From the NCBI RefSeq assembly GCF_963678635.1, contig NC_087071.1:33222141-33286140 (forward strand): a DNA stretch of 64,000 nt, read 5' to 3'. Origin of the DNA: Symsagittifera roscoffensis (taxonomy: Eukaryota > Xenacoelomorpha > Acoela > Convolutidae). Both the position numbers and the translations under genes were made by a program. The notes under the pieces are model-generated. The model was not told where the DNA came from. It saw only the letters and a program-made list of their open reading frames with translations, and searched no databases. Shown here piece by piece: positions 10,250 to 20,837 of this stretch; the first letter of the stretch is position 1; each line of letters begins with the position of its first letter.

Positions 10250-11500
10250 CGGACATATCTTCAATTAATTCATTTCTTGTTATTGCTAAATGTCTGATGT
10301 CAAATGTCAATGGGAGTAACCTATCGATCCACCCAATGAGCATGCTTTGGCTTGAATTTGATGGTTCGCTGGCGTTTAAAGGGCTCATCAAAGCTTGATG
10401 ATCTCTAATGACTGTGAAATTTTTCCAGTATAGATTACATCCGAAGTGTACGATTGCGCTAACGACTCCTAATATTTCTAATTCGTTTACCTAGTATTTC
10501 TCTTCTAATGAAATAAGGAATCTTTAAGCGCGAGCTATTGCTACTCAAACTTCTTCAAAATTCCTTCAGTTTAAATGTAGATGCGTCGCAGACTAGCCGA
10601 GTTTCTAGACTTTGGTCAAAATGTTTGATTTCGGTTATTTATGATACAAATTTAGATTATCATGGAAAGCTGATGTTTGTTCCGGCTTCTAGTCTAATGT
10701 TTCATGCTTTTTTGAGTTTTTCAGCAGTTGTTTTAATGTAGAAGCTAATTTTTTATTCTTTGGAATGTATCTAGTGAGGTGATGAATTGACCCAATAAAT
10801 TTTTTTAGTTGTTTTTGGGGTGGATGTTTTCGGGTTGGAGAGTTTTTACATTGCTTCTGTTTTTCGTGATAGTGGTGTTATGCCTTGTCTAATTATTTTG
10901 TAGCCAAGTTCCTCGACTTGTTCGCACGCGATTTTCCATTTATCCAGGGAAATTGCTAGATTTTATTCATTTAGTTTCTTTAACGCCTGATGTATTAGTT
11001 TTTGTGAGAATCTTTAGACCCTTTTTGACTGTTGTGCTGATGAATGGTTTGTCTGAATGCTTGTCTAGCTTTTTGATATGCTTTTGGTCTATTAGTTTGT
11101 TCAGTTCAGTTTCCATTAATTCCTGTAAATGGATGGGTATTATTTGGCCTTTCTGTTGGATAGGTTTGGTATCCTGAATGAATTGAATTCACATTGAGTG
11201 GTTTTTGATTTCACGATTCCCTGGCAAAGTTGCCGAGAAATTTTTCGAACCAGTTTTTTATTTTCTCGTCTGATTTTTTTGCTTTTTCATTTATGTTTAC
11301 TTACTAGTTGTGTTTTGGTTTGCCTTGTACGAGTTTGATGATATTTTTCGGGAGATTTTTTTGCCCAATGATAGTTGCTTTTTGGTCATCTACAATGTTG
11401 AATGGTGCTGATTGGATTGCTCACCCTCTGAATTCCACCGCAATAATCAGGCGCCCCTTTGGCACAATAAATTTTAAAGCAGGCAAGATTCCGCACGGCG
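10250..11500 (-). pseudogene. Protease-tail, reverse transcriptase and RNase H remnants of outer Gypsy pol
   Basis: Read on the minus strand in shifting frames, Gypsy pol landmarks appear in order. FNIVDDQKATIIGQKNLP (about 11350-11400) resembles the end of the protease region. GQIIPIHLQELMETELNKLI (about 11100-11150) is the start of RT. CEQVEELGYKIIRQGITPLS (about 10870-10930) is the RT thumb. VCDAS (about 10590) is the first RNase H motif, and WIDRLLPL (about 10320) is the RNase H end. The RT catalytic YxDD segment is deleted or unreadable, and stops occur every few dozen codons. Confidence 0.65.
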
Positions 11501-11819
11501 TCCGCCGTTGTGATGAGTTTGAATATTGCGGATCGAACGTTTTGGCGTAGTCTTTAAGGAGTTTGGAGAGTCCGTTTTTGCAAATATATTTTTCAATTTT
11601 GTCTTTAATTTCGCTATATGTTCATTTAAGTCTTCTTCTTGTATGTTTATTGAGTTAGGGATTTCAAATGCTTCTGATATCACCAAGACAGTAAAATTGT
11701 CCTGGGGAATTTCGTCCCAGCTATTTGATGACATAAAGTTTTCCTCAGTGGCTACGGAATCGTCTTCCTCGTCTTCCTGCCGATTACTGCCGGTTTATTG
11801 CATAATTACTGCTAGTTCA

Positions 11820-12804
11820 CAATTGTGGAACTGCATAGTTTTTCAGAACGAACTCGTTGTGCAGATTTTGTATTTTGTTGGACACGACTGTAAGTGGTTT
11901 GGTCTAAATTGTCTGCCGCATTTTTAGCAGAGTTTGTTTTTATCCGATCTGCTGATTTTTTTTTGCCCAGGGGGTTGTAGTTTCCCCAGCACTCCGTTTG
12001 TTTTGGTTGTTTGCGTGGTAACTGCTTCTTCCGCTTGGTTGGATAAAACCTGACGGTTCTTGATTAAGTGTTGTGTTTGTGATTGCTGGTGCTCCGAACG
12101 TGTTTGTATTTATCACCTTGCTATGTTCTATACCTTTCTCTCTCATGATTGCATCTTATTTTGCGACTTGTTGTGCTCTGGTTTCTGTTAACAATTAATC
12201 TGCAGTTTTTTCATTGGAAACGTTGACCGTGAACATCTCACGGATTCATTCAATCTTCCCGATCTCCACAATCGGCCCTTGATGCCAACTCGACCAATTC
12301 AGCGTGAAATTGCTACAATGTCTCCCTTTTTAGTTGCTTCAGGCATATAAAAATTATATCGATGAAGGCTATAATTCGTGTTAATACAAATATATCTTCC
12401 AGAATGTATATGCTATTATCTTCCAGAATTTATCTTCTAGTTCTGGAGGTTTGGGTCTTAACAAAATTCTTGCCTCTTTCGCATCTTTGGCAACGACGAC
12501 TATTTCCATCCTTGCCGCCCACTTTGACCATTCCAGTGGCGAAACATCACGGACCCATTTATCTTCCCGCTTTCTTGTTACTAATTCGTTTTACTAAGAA
12601 TATTTCTTCAGGAATTCGCAATAACTCCTTTGTATTTGAATTTTGTATGCCAAGGCTTGGTCTTTTTTGTTGCAAAGGGCCTGACCCTTCTGTTTTCAGG
12701 CACAGGAATATACAATTTCTGAATTTTGAGTCTGCGTCGTCCCAGGGTACATTGTTGCACAGTGCGCCCTTGTATCTGCTTTTTATCACGTTATGTTCCC
12801 AAGT
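11820..12804 (-). pseudogene. 3' part of outer Gypsy gag with zinc knuckle
   Basis: Gag resumes here after the nested element: the frame 12559-12804 continues the N-terminal gag piece at 20325-20591 across the CAAGT duplication. Near 11840-11915 another frame shows KCGRQFRPNHLQSCPTKYKI, a CX2C...HX4C zinc knuckle strikingly like that of the nested element. The stretch 12430-12545 repeats part of the N-terminal gag piece (EWSK..A.MEIVV.AK), so gag carries an internal duplication or a related gag fragment. Several stops make it inactive. Confidence 0.65.
12800..12804. repeat. Target-site duplication CAAGT (left copy) of the nested Gypsy element
   Basis: CAAGT abuts the 5' LTR start TGTCAAATG and is repeated exactly at 20320-20324 after the 3' LTR end. 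Confidence 0.85.
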
Positions 12805-13151
12805 TGTCAAATGTGATGTTTTATGCTAACGTTATAACCTATGAGTTATATTAAGTTATGACCTATGACCATACTAATTTAAAAACACCTGCCAAAAGCG
12901 CAACGGTTTTTGGTAGATCTAGAGATTGTTCATTGTTAATCTTGATACGCAACTAATCCTACGAAACTAACTCTTAATTCAACCTTTTTCTTTATCTGTT
13001 AACTTAAATTAGTTACCTTAGTCTTTTATTTAGTCTTAGATAAAAGCCTACATCTAAACTGTAGGAATCTTAACTCAAATTGTCTTAAACTATTCTTAGT
13101 TTAAGTTTAACCAGTTTTAACCTACCGACAGTTCTTCTTAATTTTTTAACA
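12805..13151 (+). repeat. 5' LTR of the nested Gypsy element
   Basis: It starts TGTCAAATG and ends TTAACA, aligns along its full length with 19974-20319, and is followed at once by the primer-binding site. Confidence 0.92.
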
Positions 13152-14222
13152 TGGCGCAGTCAATTGAGTCGAACCTGCGAGAACTAGAATTTTTTTTGGA
13201 ACAACACATCGGGTGAAAATCAGCATGACTGGGAAAGGTGGTCGGAAAAGTTCCAACTAACAATCATCGCGAAAGATTCCGTTGACATTGAAGATGTAAT
13301 TAACCCACCGGTAAGAACTGAAGTAACATACCCAATGGCAGAACCAGCGGAACCGTCCGATGATCAGGTCGGTCGGGCGGAAAAAGACGAACAACGCCGA
13401 ATAGCTGTCCAAAATTACACCGAATAGCTGTCGCAAAGAAATGAGAAGGAGGAAGGCAGAAGACATTACAAAACTCAACGGACTTCAAATTGAAGATATT
13501 GACAAGAAATTAAAATCACAACTATACCTAGCACTCGGAAGAGAAGGATAGAAATGCTTCTCACATAAAAATTCTGGGAAAAGAATACTGCGCATTAACT
13601 TTGCTGAATTGTGGGAGTTTCTCAAAACTACTCCTACAATCACTACAAATCTAACATATGATTTAAATTTTTTGGCAGAAGACAGAAAGAAATTGAGTCC
13701 TTAGAGAAATTTCAAGAAAAACTATCCGAATTAGCAAAAAACTGTAAGCCGGGGGAACTCGGGTCAGAATTAGTCAGAGACATCTTCATTACAAAAATGC
13801 GAAACGTTGAGAAACAAAAGAAACTATGCATCGAATATTTGAATCCAGAAAAAGTACTATCATACGTACTAGTCCCCGAAAAAGGTACTAAAACTCATCA
13901 ACAGTACCTAAAATTCCCTACCTATAATGCGGTACAGAGACCACATTACATAAAGAATGAACCGATTCTAAATATCTTCGAAAACAATAAGTGTCGTGAC
14001 TGTGGTCAGCAGTTCAAGAAAGGACACCTAACTTCATGCCCAGCTAGAGATAGAAATTGCAATACGTGCGGACGTAAAGGGCACTTTGCAAAGCATTGCA
14101 GGAGTTCAGAAAGAACGCAAACAAACATAGTCGAACAAAACCAAATATCCCAGGAAAAGGAAAATACCAGGGCTAACCCGCAGGAAAACCCCGAATTCGA
14201 AGTCAACTTAGATGATTTTTAG
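13151..14222 (+). pseudogene. Gag of the nested Gypsy element (broken)
   Basis: Gag starts at an ATG overlapping the primer-binding site (MAQSIESN...). An early stop near 13215, next to a run of eight T, and a TAG near 13549 break the frame. The last 141 codons (13797-14222) are intact. They show the capsid end (NVEKQKKLCIEYLNPEKVL) and a double zinc knuckle: C-x2-C..H-x4-C (CRDCGQQFKKGHLTSC) then CNTCGRKGHFAKHC. Gag packages the element RNA. Its composition and layout match the remnant gag of the outer element. Confidence 0.82.
13152..13162 (+). other. Primer-binding site, tRNA-Ser type
   Basis: TGGCGCAGTCA directly follows the LTR. It is complementary to the 3' end of tRNA-Ser including CCA (known acceptor CGACTGCG plus CCA). 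It overlaps the gag start: the A of ATG is the last LTR base. Confidence 0.8.
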
Positions 14223-14230
14223 TTCTAGCA

Positions 14231-17200
14231 GTGGACACTGATATCCAAATAAATGCAGTCGAACATAAGATTGAACGTGGAATGAGAACCGTATTTAATC
14301 ACGAAGGCTTAGAGCTAAAAAAGACGTTGATGGTATCTCTGGGAAATTTCAACCCTTACCGTACAGAAATCCAGATTGACTCAGCAAGCGCAGTCTCATT
14401 CATGAAAATAGACCTACTTCATGAACTGAAGATACGAGATAGATTTTTAAAGTTAGAACGCATGGAGGAATTAACAAAGAAAGCGTACCAAGGCTTCGGG
14501 AGCACAATAAACACTATTGGAAGAGTTCGGGTGAGAATTCGATCGAAGGGCTGGGACGCTAGCGAAGAGAAACTATACCGAAGGTGCAGAAAGAAATCTT
14601 CTCGGAAACGACATTTTACCGAATTTGGGAATAGTAGTACTCCAGAAACAACCTCCACCCAACGGGCCAGAGCTACGGAGAACTCAGAAAGTATCACCCA
14701 TCGGGATAGAATTCAACCAACTAAGATTTGCATCAGACAGAAAACCTGACCAAAACGAAGATAAACCATCACAAAGTGAGTTTAAAGCATACATATCAAG
14801 ACAATTTTCAGACCTCATAAAAAGATCCGGTAGATCAAAGAATTTTATAATTAACACCTATTTTAACGAACCGTTAAAGCCAATACAGGTGAAGGGAAAA
14901 CGCATTCCGATTCATCTTCTCCCTAAAGTTAAACAATGTATTGACCAACTACTAAGAGATGGTCACATCGAAAAACTGTCTAGATGCTCTGAAGATTGTT
15001 TCATCTCCCCTATCGTAATTACAGCCAAAAGAGACGGATCAATTAAACTAGCATTAAACTCGAAATTATTGAACAAACAGATATTTCGTAATAGATATCA
15101 AATGCCGAATCTATTCGAACTAAGTGATAACGTAGCAGTTACGATTAGCGGGTACAACGAAAAAAACAATTGTTTCTCATCGATCGATCTAGAGTACGCT
15201 TATAGCCAAATACCGCTTTCAAAAAAGGCAAGTAACCAATGTAATTTCAACTTCGTTGGGGGGGGGGGAAGTAACAGGCTCTTATCGTTTTAAAACCGGA
15301 TTTTATGAACTAGGCGGTATGTCTAACGAATTTCAACGCATAATGGACCGTCTGACGGAAAAACTGCCAAATAATCATTTTTACCTCGATGACATCTTAA
15401 ATTCTACCGTGGGTAGCGAGGATGAACACAAAAAACTAGTTAATAACGTTTTAAAAACGCTAGACGACATAGGATTGACAAAATGGGAAAAGTGCACATT
15501 TTTGAGTCATAACATAGAATAGTTGGGATTTAAAATTGACGCAAAAGGGATGACACCACTAATACATAACTCTGACGCAATTAGAAACCTGACAGAATCA
15601 AGTTGTAATAAAATTATAAGATCACTAATGGGATCAATTAACCAATTTAACAAGTTTATACCAAATTTGGCGTCTTTATCAGATCCGTTTAGAGAACTTA
15701 TGCAGAAAAATAAACCATTCAAGTGGTCCACGGTGCACGTCGAGGCGTTTGAAAAAATTAAGAAAGAAACTTGTAACACGGTAACGAACCATCATTTCGA
15801 TTTAAAACTGAATACCAGAGTGAAATGCGACGCATCACATTTAGGACTGGGCGCGTCCATCGAACAAGACCATCAGGGGAATTGGAAAACTGTAGCGTTC
15901 GCTAGCAGATTTTTGAATGTTGCTGAGTTAAAACACAGCACTAATGAACTCGAATTGTTGGGTCTAGTATGGGCATAAGATCATTTTGAAAACTATATAT
16001 TGGGCGAACAATTCTCGATCTTAACAGACCATAAAGCCTTAATAGGAGCACTGAAAGACGACAAATACACTAAAACGGCTCAATCGCGTCTCAACCGTTG
16101 GGCAGACAAATTACTACCGTTCGACTTTACCGTCGAACATTTACCGGGTAAAGACATGGGATTTGTTGATATCTATCCCGACACCCATCGGGTGAACCCG
16201 TACCAGTTTCACTCGACGATGAAAAAATTATTATCGCCTCGGTAAATCAAATTAGTACCCTCCTAGGTTTTGATCATCTGAGGCCGAGAAATTCGTGGTC
16301 GCAAATAAGAAATAAATTCTCTCAACAAGTACTAGCACATGACGTAATACACTGCAATACGATTGGCCAGTCAACAGATCATATGACCTGTCAAAAACTA
16401 GAACGTGAGAAACGAATTGTGAATGCTGCTGAAACTTTCCCAGGCTATATTTAATTACTCTAACATTTCATTGTGCCAAAACTCTTACTCACCTATAAAA
16501 AATTGCGATCCATCTTGCAAAATCAACGTTTTTTTTAGAAGCTACAAAACACTGAAAGATATGGCCGAACAACTAGAACTTAATGAACAGATTGAACATT
16601 CTAACACCGATAACACGAATACTTTAACATCAAGTACTAGCAACCCATCGGATAATCCCTCATAAAGATCACCTAGTAAGAAGAAAACAGTCCAAATTAA
16701 CTTATTTCCATTCTCCTGACCGGAAAAATTTGATTCGAAATTTATGTCTTTATTATCAAAACAAGATCTGGTACTGAAAAAATTAATTAAAGTAATCGAA
16801 GAAGACCGCAAACAAGATATTCTACAATTGGGAAATTACTATAAATCTTACATTAAAAATCTACAAGTTAGCGGAGAATGTCTATATTTGGACAACCGAT
16901 TAGTTATCCCGGCATGCTTGAGATCGACAATGCTTCACCGATTACACGAAGCCCATCCAGGCCAGTTCGCAATGAAAAGTTTGGTAACTCAATACATCTG
17001 GTGGCTAAAAATTCATCGCGAGATCCAGGTTCACGGCGAAAACTGTTTTGAATGTGTTAAAGCAGGCAGGTAAAAATCTGAAAACTCTTTCAAACCATAA
17101 TACCCTCGGAAAACTGCCAACGGTCGAAGAACCAAACCAAGAAATGGAATTACATTTTGCCGGTCCGTTGCCACTACTATGGGAAACAAAACAATACATA

Positions 17201-17905
17201 TTGGTATGCACGGACAAATTTTCAAAATTCCCTTCTGCTCAAATAACGTCCAGTACATCGGCAAAATCTATCATAAACTTTCTTAGTAAATATATTGCTC
17301 TACATGGGATACCTAGAACTATCAGAACGGATCAGAGATCTGGTTTTATCTCCAAAGAAGATAGAGAATTTTGCCACGAACATAACATAAATGTGATTTT
17401 TAGCCCAGTGGGTGACCATAGAGCTACGGTATTAGTCGAACGGTTAATTAGAACCATTAAGGAAAGGCTCTTAGTTATAGCTCAAGATCACCCAAAACCA
17501 TCTCTAGAATCTGCATCATTGAAGATCATAAAATGCCAAAGAACGGTAACAAAACAGTCGCTTAACTGCTCCCCCTTCGAAGCACACTTTGGTAGATCCC
17601 TAAATACTATCTGGCATAATTTAGTCAAGTCACTATCCTCAAATAACCTTGATTGGAACAAAACCTTGTTAGGCATAGATAAGGGCCGAAAACTCAGGAG
17701 TCGAGAAAGAAGACACGACTGGGACGACCCCAACGATATTGAAGACGGAGATCAGGACGAAAACTTATCATCTTCAGATGATGTCTCTAATGCTTTGAAA
17801 TATGTTCCAACCAGTGCCGGCTCCCCGGTGAAAGTGCTCTCTCGCGCCGAAAAACGAGACGCTTTGGGCTTTAAAAATTCAGTGCTGAACAACCCGCCGG
17901 GTTAG
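14231..17905 (+). pseudogene. Pol of the nested Gypsy element (protease-RT-RNase H-integrase, broken)
   Basis: The domains are in Gypsy order. Protease near 14372 has IDSASA where DSG/DTG is usual. RT carries NRYQMPN, FSSIDLEYAYSQIP and the catalytic FYLDDIL (about 15375-15400). RNase H has KCDASHLGLGAS and LTDHKALIGALK. Integrase has a zinc-binding domain (HEAHPGQFAMKSL ... CFEC, 16900-17060) and a core with CTDKFSKFPSAQ, RTDQRSGF and VERLIRTIKE, so all three catalytic acids survive. Breaks include a frameshift at an 11-G run (15258-15268), TAG near 15520, TAA near 15977 and frame changes near 14600, 16240 and 17050. The C-terminal integrase pattern RESDHTITLK appears near 17980 in another frame. 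Confidence 0.85.
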
Positions 17906-19334
17906 ACTACTATATATAGAAAAGTTCAAGATAGATTGAAAAGCGAACCATTCTATAAAGAGCTCAAGGAGGGAATAGTAAGGGAGTCAGACCACACAAT
18001 TACTCTAAAAATGGAAAAATAATACGTAAATCTGATTTAGCCATCAAAAATCAACCTGCTCTGAAGAAACCTAGCCCGAGAAAGAAAGATCACTTAGTCA
18101 AATTTTACGCAACAAAGGGACTGAGAAAGATCACGAAACCTCAAAGAAACGTCGGTTTCAAAAATTCAAGAATGACTCAAAAGAAAAGAAACATTCAAGC
18201 AAAATTTGAAGAGCTAGATATTGCGAGGCGGAACGCGGCGATGAACAGTTCTAGAGGGAGGCTCCTTAGAAAGGAGGAAGAACAACGGAAAAAACTGAGA
18301 TTCCCAGTTGGCCTCGAAAGTGACATCGAGTCAAGCCCGCCGGGCAAACCCAACTATACAGGAATTGGCGAAAATGAACACAGAGCGACGAACAACACAA
18401 CAGGAGACTCATCAGACGATAACGCGACCTAATTACACTAAAGGAGTTAAAGACCAAAACCTTAACAAAACCAGAAAAGACATCCGATATCCCATCACCA
18501 GACCGAGCAGAATTTGAAGCCGAAATCACGAGCCAGGCCGAGCCGAAAAAAGAAAGGACTGAGTTTTCGCTGATTGATCTTGACTCAGGGGACAATAGTA
18601 CAGCCTCCCACCAAACTTCACCGCTAATCTTCCTGGACAGTCACGAAGAAGCAGACAAAGATGACAAAGAACTGCCAATTTCTCCGGAAAGCCCCAGAAC
18701 GGAACCGACTGAAAAAATTACCGAACCGGTTGCAATCGCGGAAACGGAGAAACAACAACTAGACCCTACTTTTACCAGGACAAAACCGAAATTGTCCGGC
18801 ATGGCAAAGAGAAAAGCCTCATCACCGGTGAAAGGACCGCCTTACAAAAAATGCCCGATTTTTACGCACGACACAACGCCAGACCCATGCGAGCTAGACA
18901 GCCTCAACGATGCTGGGTGATAGAGTGTTCACCAGTGTAGTAGACATATCAGACGAGATTATAGACGTACCAACACTTTATCGAACTCACACCCCTCCAT
19001 ATTACCCAACGATTGAGGCAACCACTATCGAAATGGAGAGTCACCAATTGACGTGGTAGACCTAACACCCCTGACACCACCATTGACATTACAGCCAACG
19101 ACAGTCGATTTGTTAGAAGAAAGCTTCGAACATCCGAGCGGTACATCTAAATCAAGTACCCCAGGTAAGAAGGTAAAATTCAGCCCTGAGGTTCGCACTA
19201 CCCAATTTTACCCATCGGGCCTACCCTACGAAGCAACTGATTCGATATCTACACCAATAGTACTCGATCCAGACTGGTTAAACTCCCTCCATCATTTCGG
19301 CGATAGAACTCTTAGGACGACCAAAGACGCTTGA
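17906..19334 (+). pseudogene. Region downstream of integrase in the nested Gypsy element
   Basis: A basic integrase-tail-like frame covers about 18010-18432 (KKPSPRKKDHLVKFYATKGL, RRNAAMNSSRGRLLRKEEEQ). It is followed by Ser/Thr/Glu/Pro-rich acidic frames to 19334, broken by stops. No signal peptide, fusion peptide or membrane anchor is visible, so I see no envelope gene. It is probably the variable pol tail or a small accessory ORF now decayed. Confidence 0.45.
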
Positions 19335-19973
19335 TGAATTGAGAAGATGGACGATCAATCGAGCCGCAAACCGGGACGCAGCTTAGAACCGTGGAGGAGC
19401 TGTAACCTTGGCACTAAAACTCAAACTTTCGGAAATCTCCCATTCAGTAACTCCTTAAACGTAGTAATTTTTTTGCGATGCTATGTTGCTTAACGTTATG
19501 ATGCAGTTATACTTATGGATTCACCCCTACTACGGCCTAATACGCCAAAATCGAGTTATCTCTGTGCTACTTTAAATTTTAACATGAGTCATTAAACATT
19601 ATAAATTAGTTACTGGCAAACCTTTATCTAACCCATCGGGTGCTACCGCGGGATAAACTTACATTCATTCAGGTGTTATCATCTCATTTACTGGGTCCTA
19701 ATGTTGGGCTTTGGCCGACTAGAGTACCCATTTAACCCCCTGAATTGGAACATTCTTGTCGTGTGACGAAAGCATATAGTATAGTTTGCTTGTATCCCAC
19801 TCATCAGGTGCTACCGCGAGATAAACTCTCGATTGAACCACTCAGGCGCTATCATCTCGCCCTTCGGGCCCTAAAGCGAGGCTATTTACGACAGTATATC
19901 TTCATATCCATTCTGAGTCCGAACATTCCTTTTTTGTGGCGAAAAAATTTTATAGTGAATTTTTTGCAGGGAA
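19335..19973 (+). other. 3' untranslated region of the nested Gypsy element with polypurine tract
   Basis: No sustained frame is present. A phrase like CATCGGGTGCTACCGCG..GATAAACT occurs twice (near 19638 and 19804), each followed by CAGG.G.TATCATCTC, a diverged direct repeat about 165 bases apart. The region ends in the purine-rich GCAGGGAA (19966-19973) directly before the 3' LTR. Confidence 0.55.
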
Positions 19974-20319
19974 TGTCAAATGTGATGTTTCATACCAACA
20001 TTATGGCCTCTGAGTTATATTAAGTTATGACCTATGGCCATGCTAATTTAAAAATACCTGCCAAAAGCGCAACGGCTTTTGGTAGATCTAGAGATTGTTC
20101 ATTGTTAATCTTGATTCGCAACTAATCCTGCGAAACTAACTCTTAATTCAATCTTTTTTATTATCTCTTAACTTAGCTTAGTTACCTTAGTCTTTTATTT
20201 AGTCTTAGATAAAAGCCTACATCTAAATTGTAGGAATCTTAACTCAAATTGTCTTAAATTAGTCTTAGTTTAAATTTATCCAGTTCTAACCTACCGACGT
20301 TTTATCCTAATTTTTAACA
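19974..20319 (+). repeat. 3' LTR of the nested Gypsy element
   Basis: It begins TGTCAAATGTG and ends TTAACA, matching 12805-13151 over its whole length. It is followed by the CAAGT duplication at 20320-20324. Confidence 0.92.
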
Positions 20320-20324
20320 CAAGT
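20320..20324. repeat. Target-site duplication CAAGT (right copy) of the nested Gypsy element
   Basis: This is identical to 12800-12804. Host gag sequence of the outer element resumes immediately. Confidence 0.85.
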
Positions 20325-20591
20325 GACTCGTTTTTCTTGGTTTCTGTAATCTCTGTTACGTTTCTGTGCTCCAGTTTCTGCAGTGATTTCAACCTCGTAG
20401 GTTAGTTCAGTTGGTTCTAAGACTAAAGGTTTTGTTTTTAACAGAATTCTTACCTCTATCCCACCTTTGGCAAACACGACCATTTCCATCATTGCCGCCC
20501 TTTTTGACCATTCCAGTGGCGGTTCCACTGATACCTTCTGCCAAAATTGTGGAATAGTCCGCGGGTTCTTATATGCTGCTGACTGCGCCAT
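20325..20591 (-). pseudogene. N-terminal part of outer Gypsy gag
   Basis: About 89 intact codons read from an ATG at 20591, whose A is the last LTR base (MAQSAAYKNPRTIPQFWQK...). The frame is cut by the nested element and continues at 12804 (TTWEHNVIKSRYKG...). Its EWSKRAAMMEMVVFAK segment recurs in diverged form at 12430-12545. Confidence 0.7.
20578..20590 (-). other. Primer-binding site of the outer Gypsy element, tRNA-Ser type
   Basis: On the minus strand TGGCGCAGTCAGC directly follows the LTR end TTGACA, the same site as in the nested element. Eleven bases are shared between the two. Confidence 0.8.
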
Positions 20592-20832
20592 GTCAAACCG
20601 TAGTATATTATCTGTTATTGAATTTGAACGGATTGTCTAATGAATACTATAGAAGTCTGCTTTAGAAAAGCATTTGAATAGAAAAAGAATTCAGCACCAA
20701 CTGAACGGTATCGCTCAGCCATATGATCTTTGTTAATCGTCAAGGCTATCCATCTGTCTCTGACTAACTATTTATTAATTATATATAAACTTGAATACTT
20801 GATAATATTCGTGCCAATCCAGCCGGATGACA
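20591..20832 (-). repeat. 5' LTR of the outer Gypsy element
   Basis: The plus-strand sequence runs TGTCAAACC to GGATGACA and aligns with 6508-6752. It is flanked outside by TGAAC (20833-20837) and inside by the primer-binding site. Confidence 0.87.
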
Positions 20833-20837
20833 TGAAC
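20833..20837. repeat. Target-site duplication TGAAC (right copy) of the outer Gypsy element
   Basis: This is identical to 6503-6507 and directly abuts the LTR. Confidence 0.85.

Larger units (their letters stand above)
12805..20319 (+). mobile_element. Nested Gypsy-type LTR retrotransposon, plus strand, about 7.5 kb
   Basis: The element is complete: 5' LTR 12805-13151, primer-binding site 13152-13162, gag, pol (protease, RT, RNase H, integrase), a downstream acidic region, a polypurine tract and 3' LTR 19974-20319, with CAAGT duplications at both ends. It inserted into the gag of the outer, oppositely oriented Gypsy element. The LTRs differ at about 14 of the first 180 positions by eye, so it is younger than its host element but not recent. 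In-frame stops and shifts in gag and pol show it can no longer move on its own. Gag, zinc knuckle and primer-binding site indicate it belongs to the same clade as the outer element. Confidence 0.92.
6508..20832 (-). mobile_element. Outer Gypsy-type LTR retrotransposon, minus strand, interrupted by a nested element
   Basis: The element is bounded by about 243-bp LTRs (6508-6752 and 20591-20832) and a TGAAC duplication. Reading right to left it has the 5' LTR, a tRNA-Ser type primer-binding site overlapping the gag ATG and the first part of gag. A 7.5-kb plus-strand element sits inside gag. The rest of gag, a zinc knuckle, and protease, RT, RNase H and integrase remnants follow, then a polypurine tract and the 3' LTR. 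Without the insertion it is about 6.8 kb. The pol region is riddled with stops and shifts, so it is dead. Its LTRs differ from each other more than those of the nested element do, consistent with greater age. It lies in the intron just upstream of the SecA exon acceptor. Confidence 0.88.

Noticed and set aside
17906-19334. Envelope gene in the nested Gypsy element
   Set aside because: The frames are acidic and Ser/Pro-rich, with no signal peptide, fusion peptide or transmembrane anchor.
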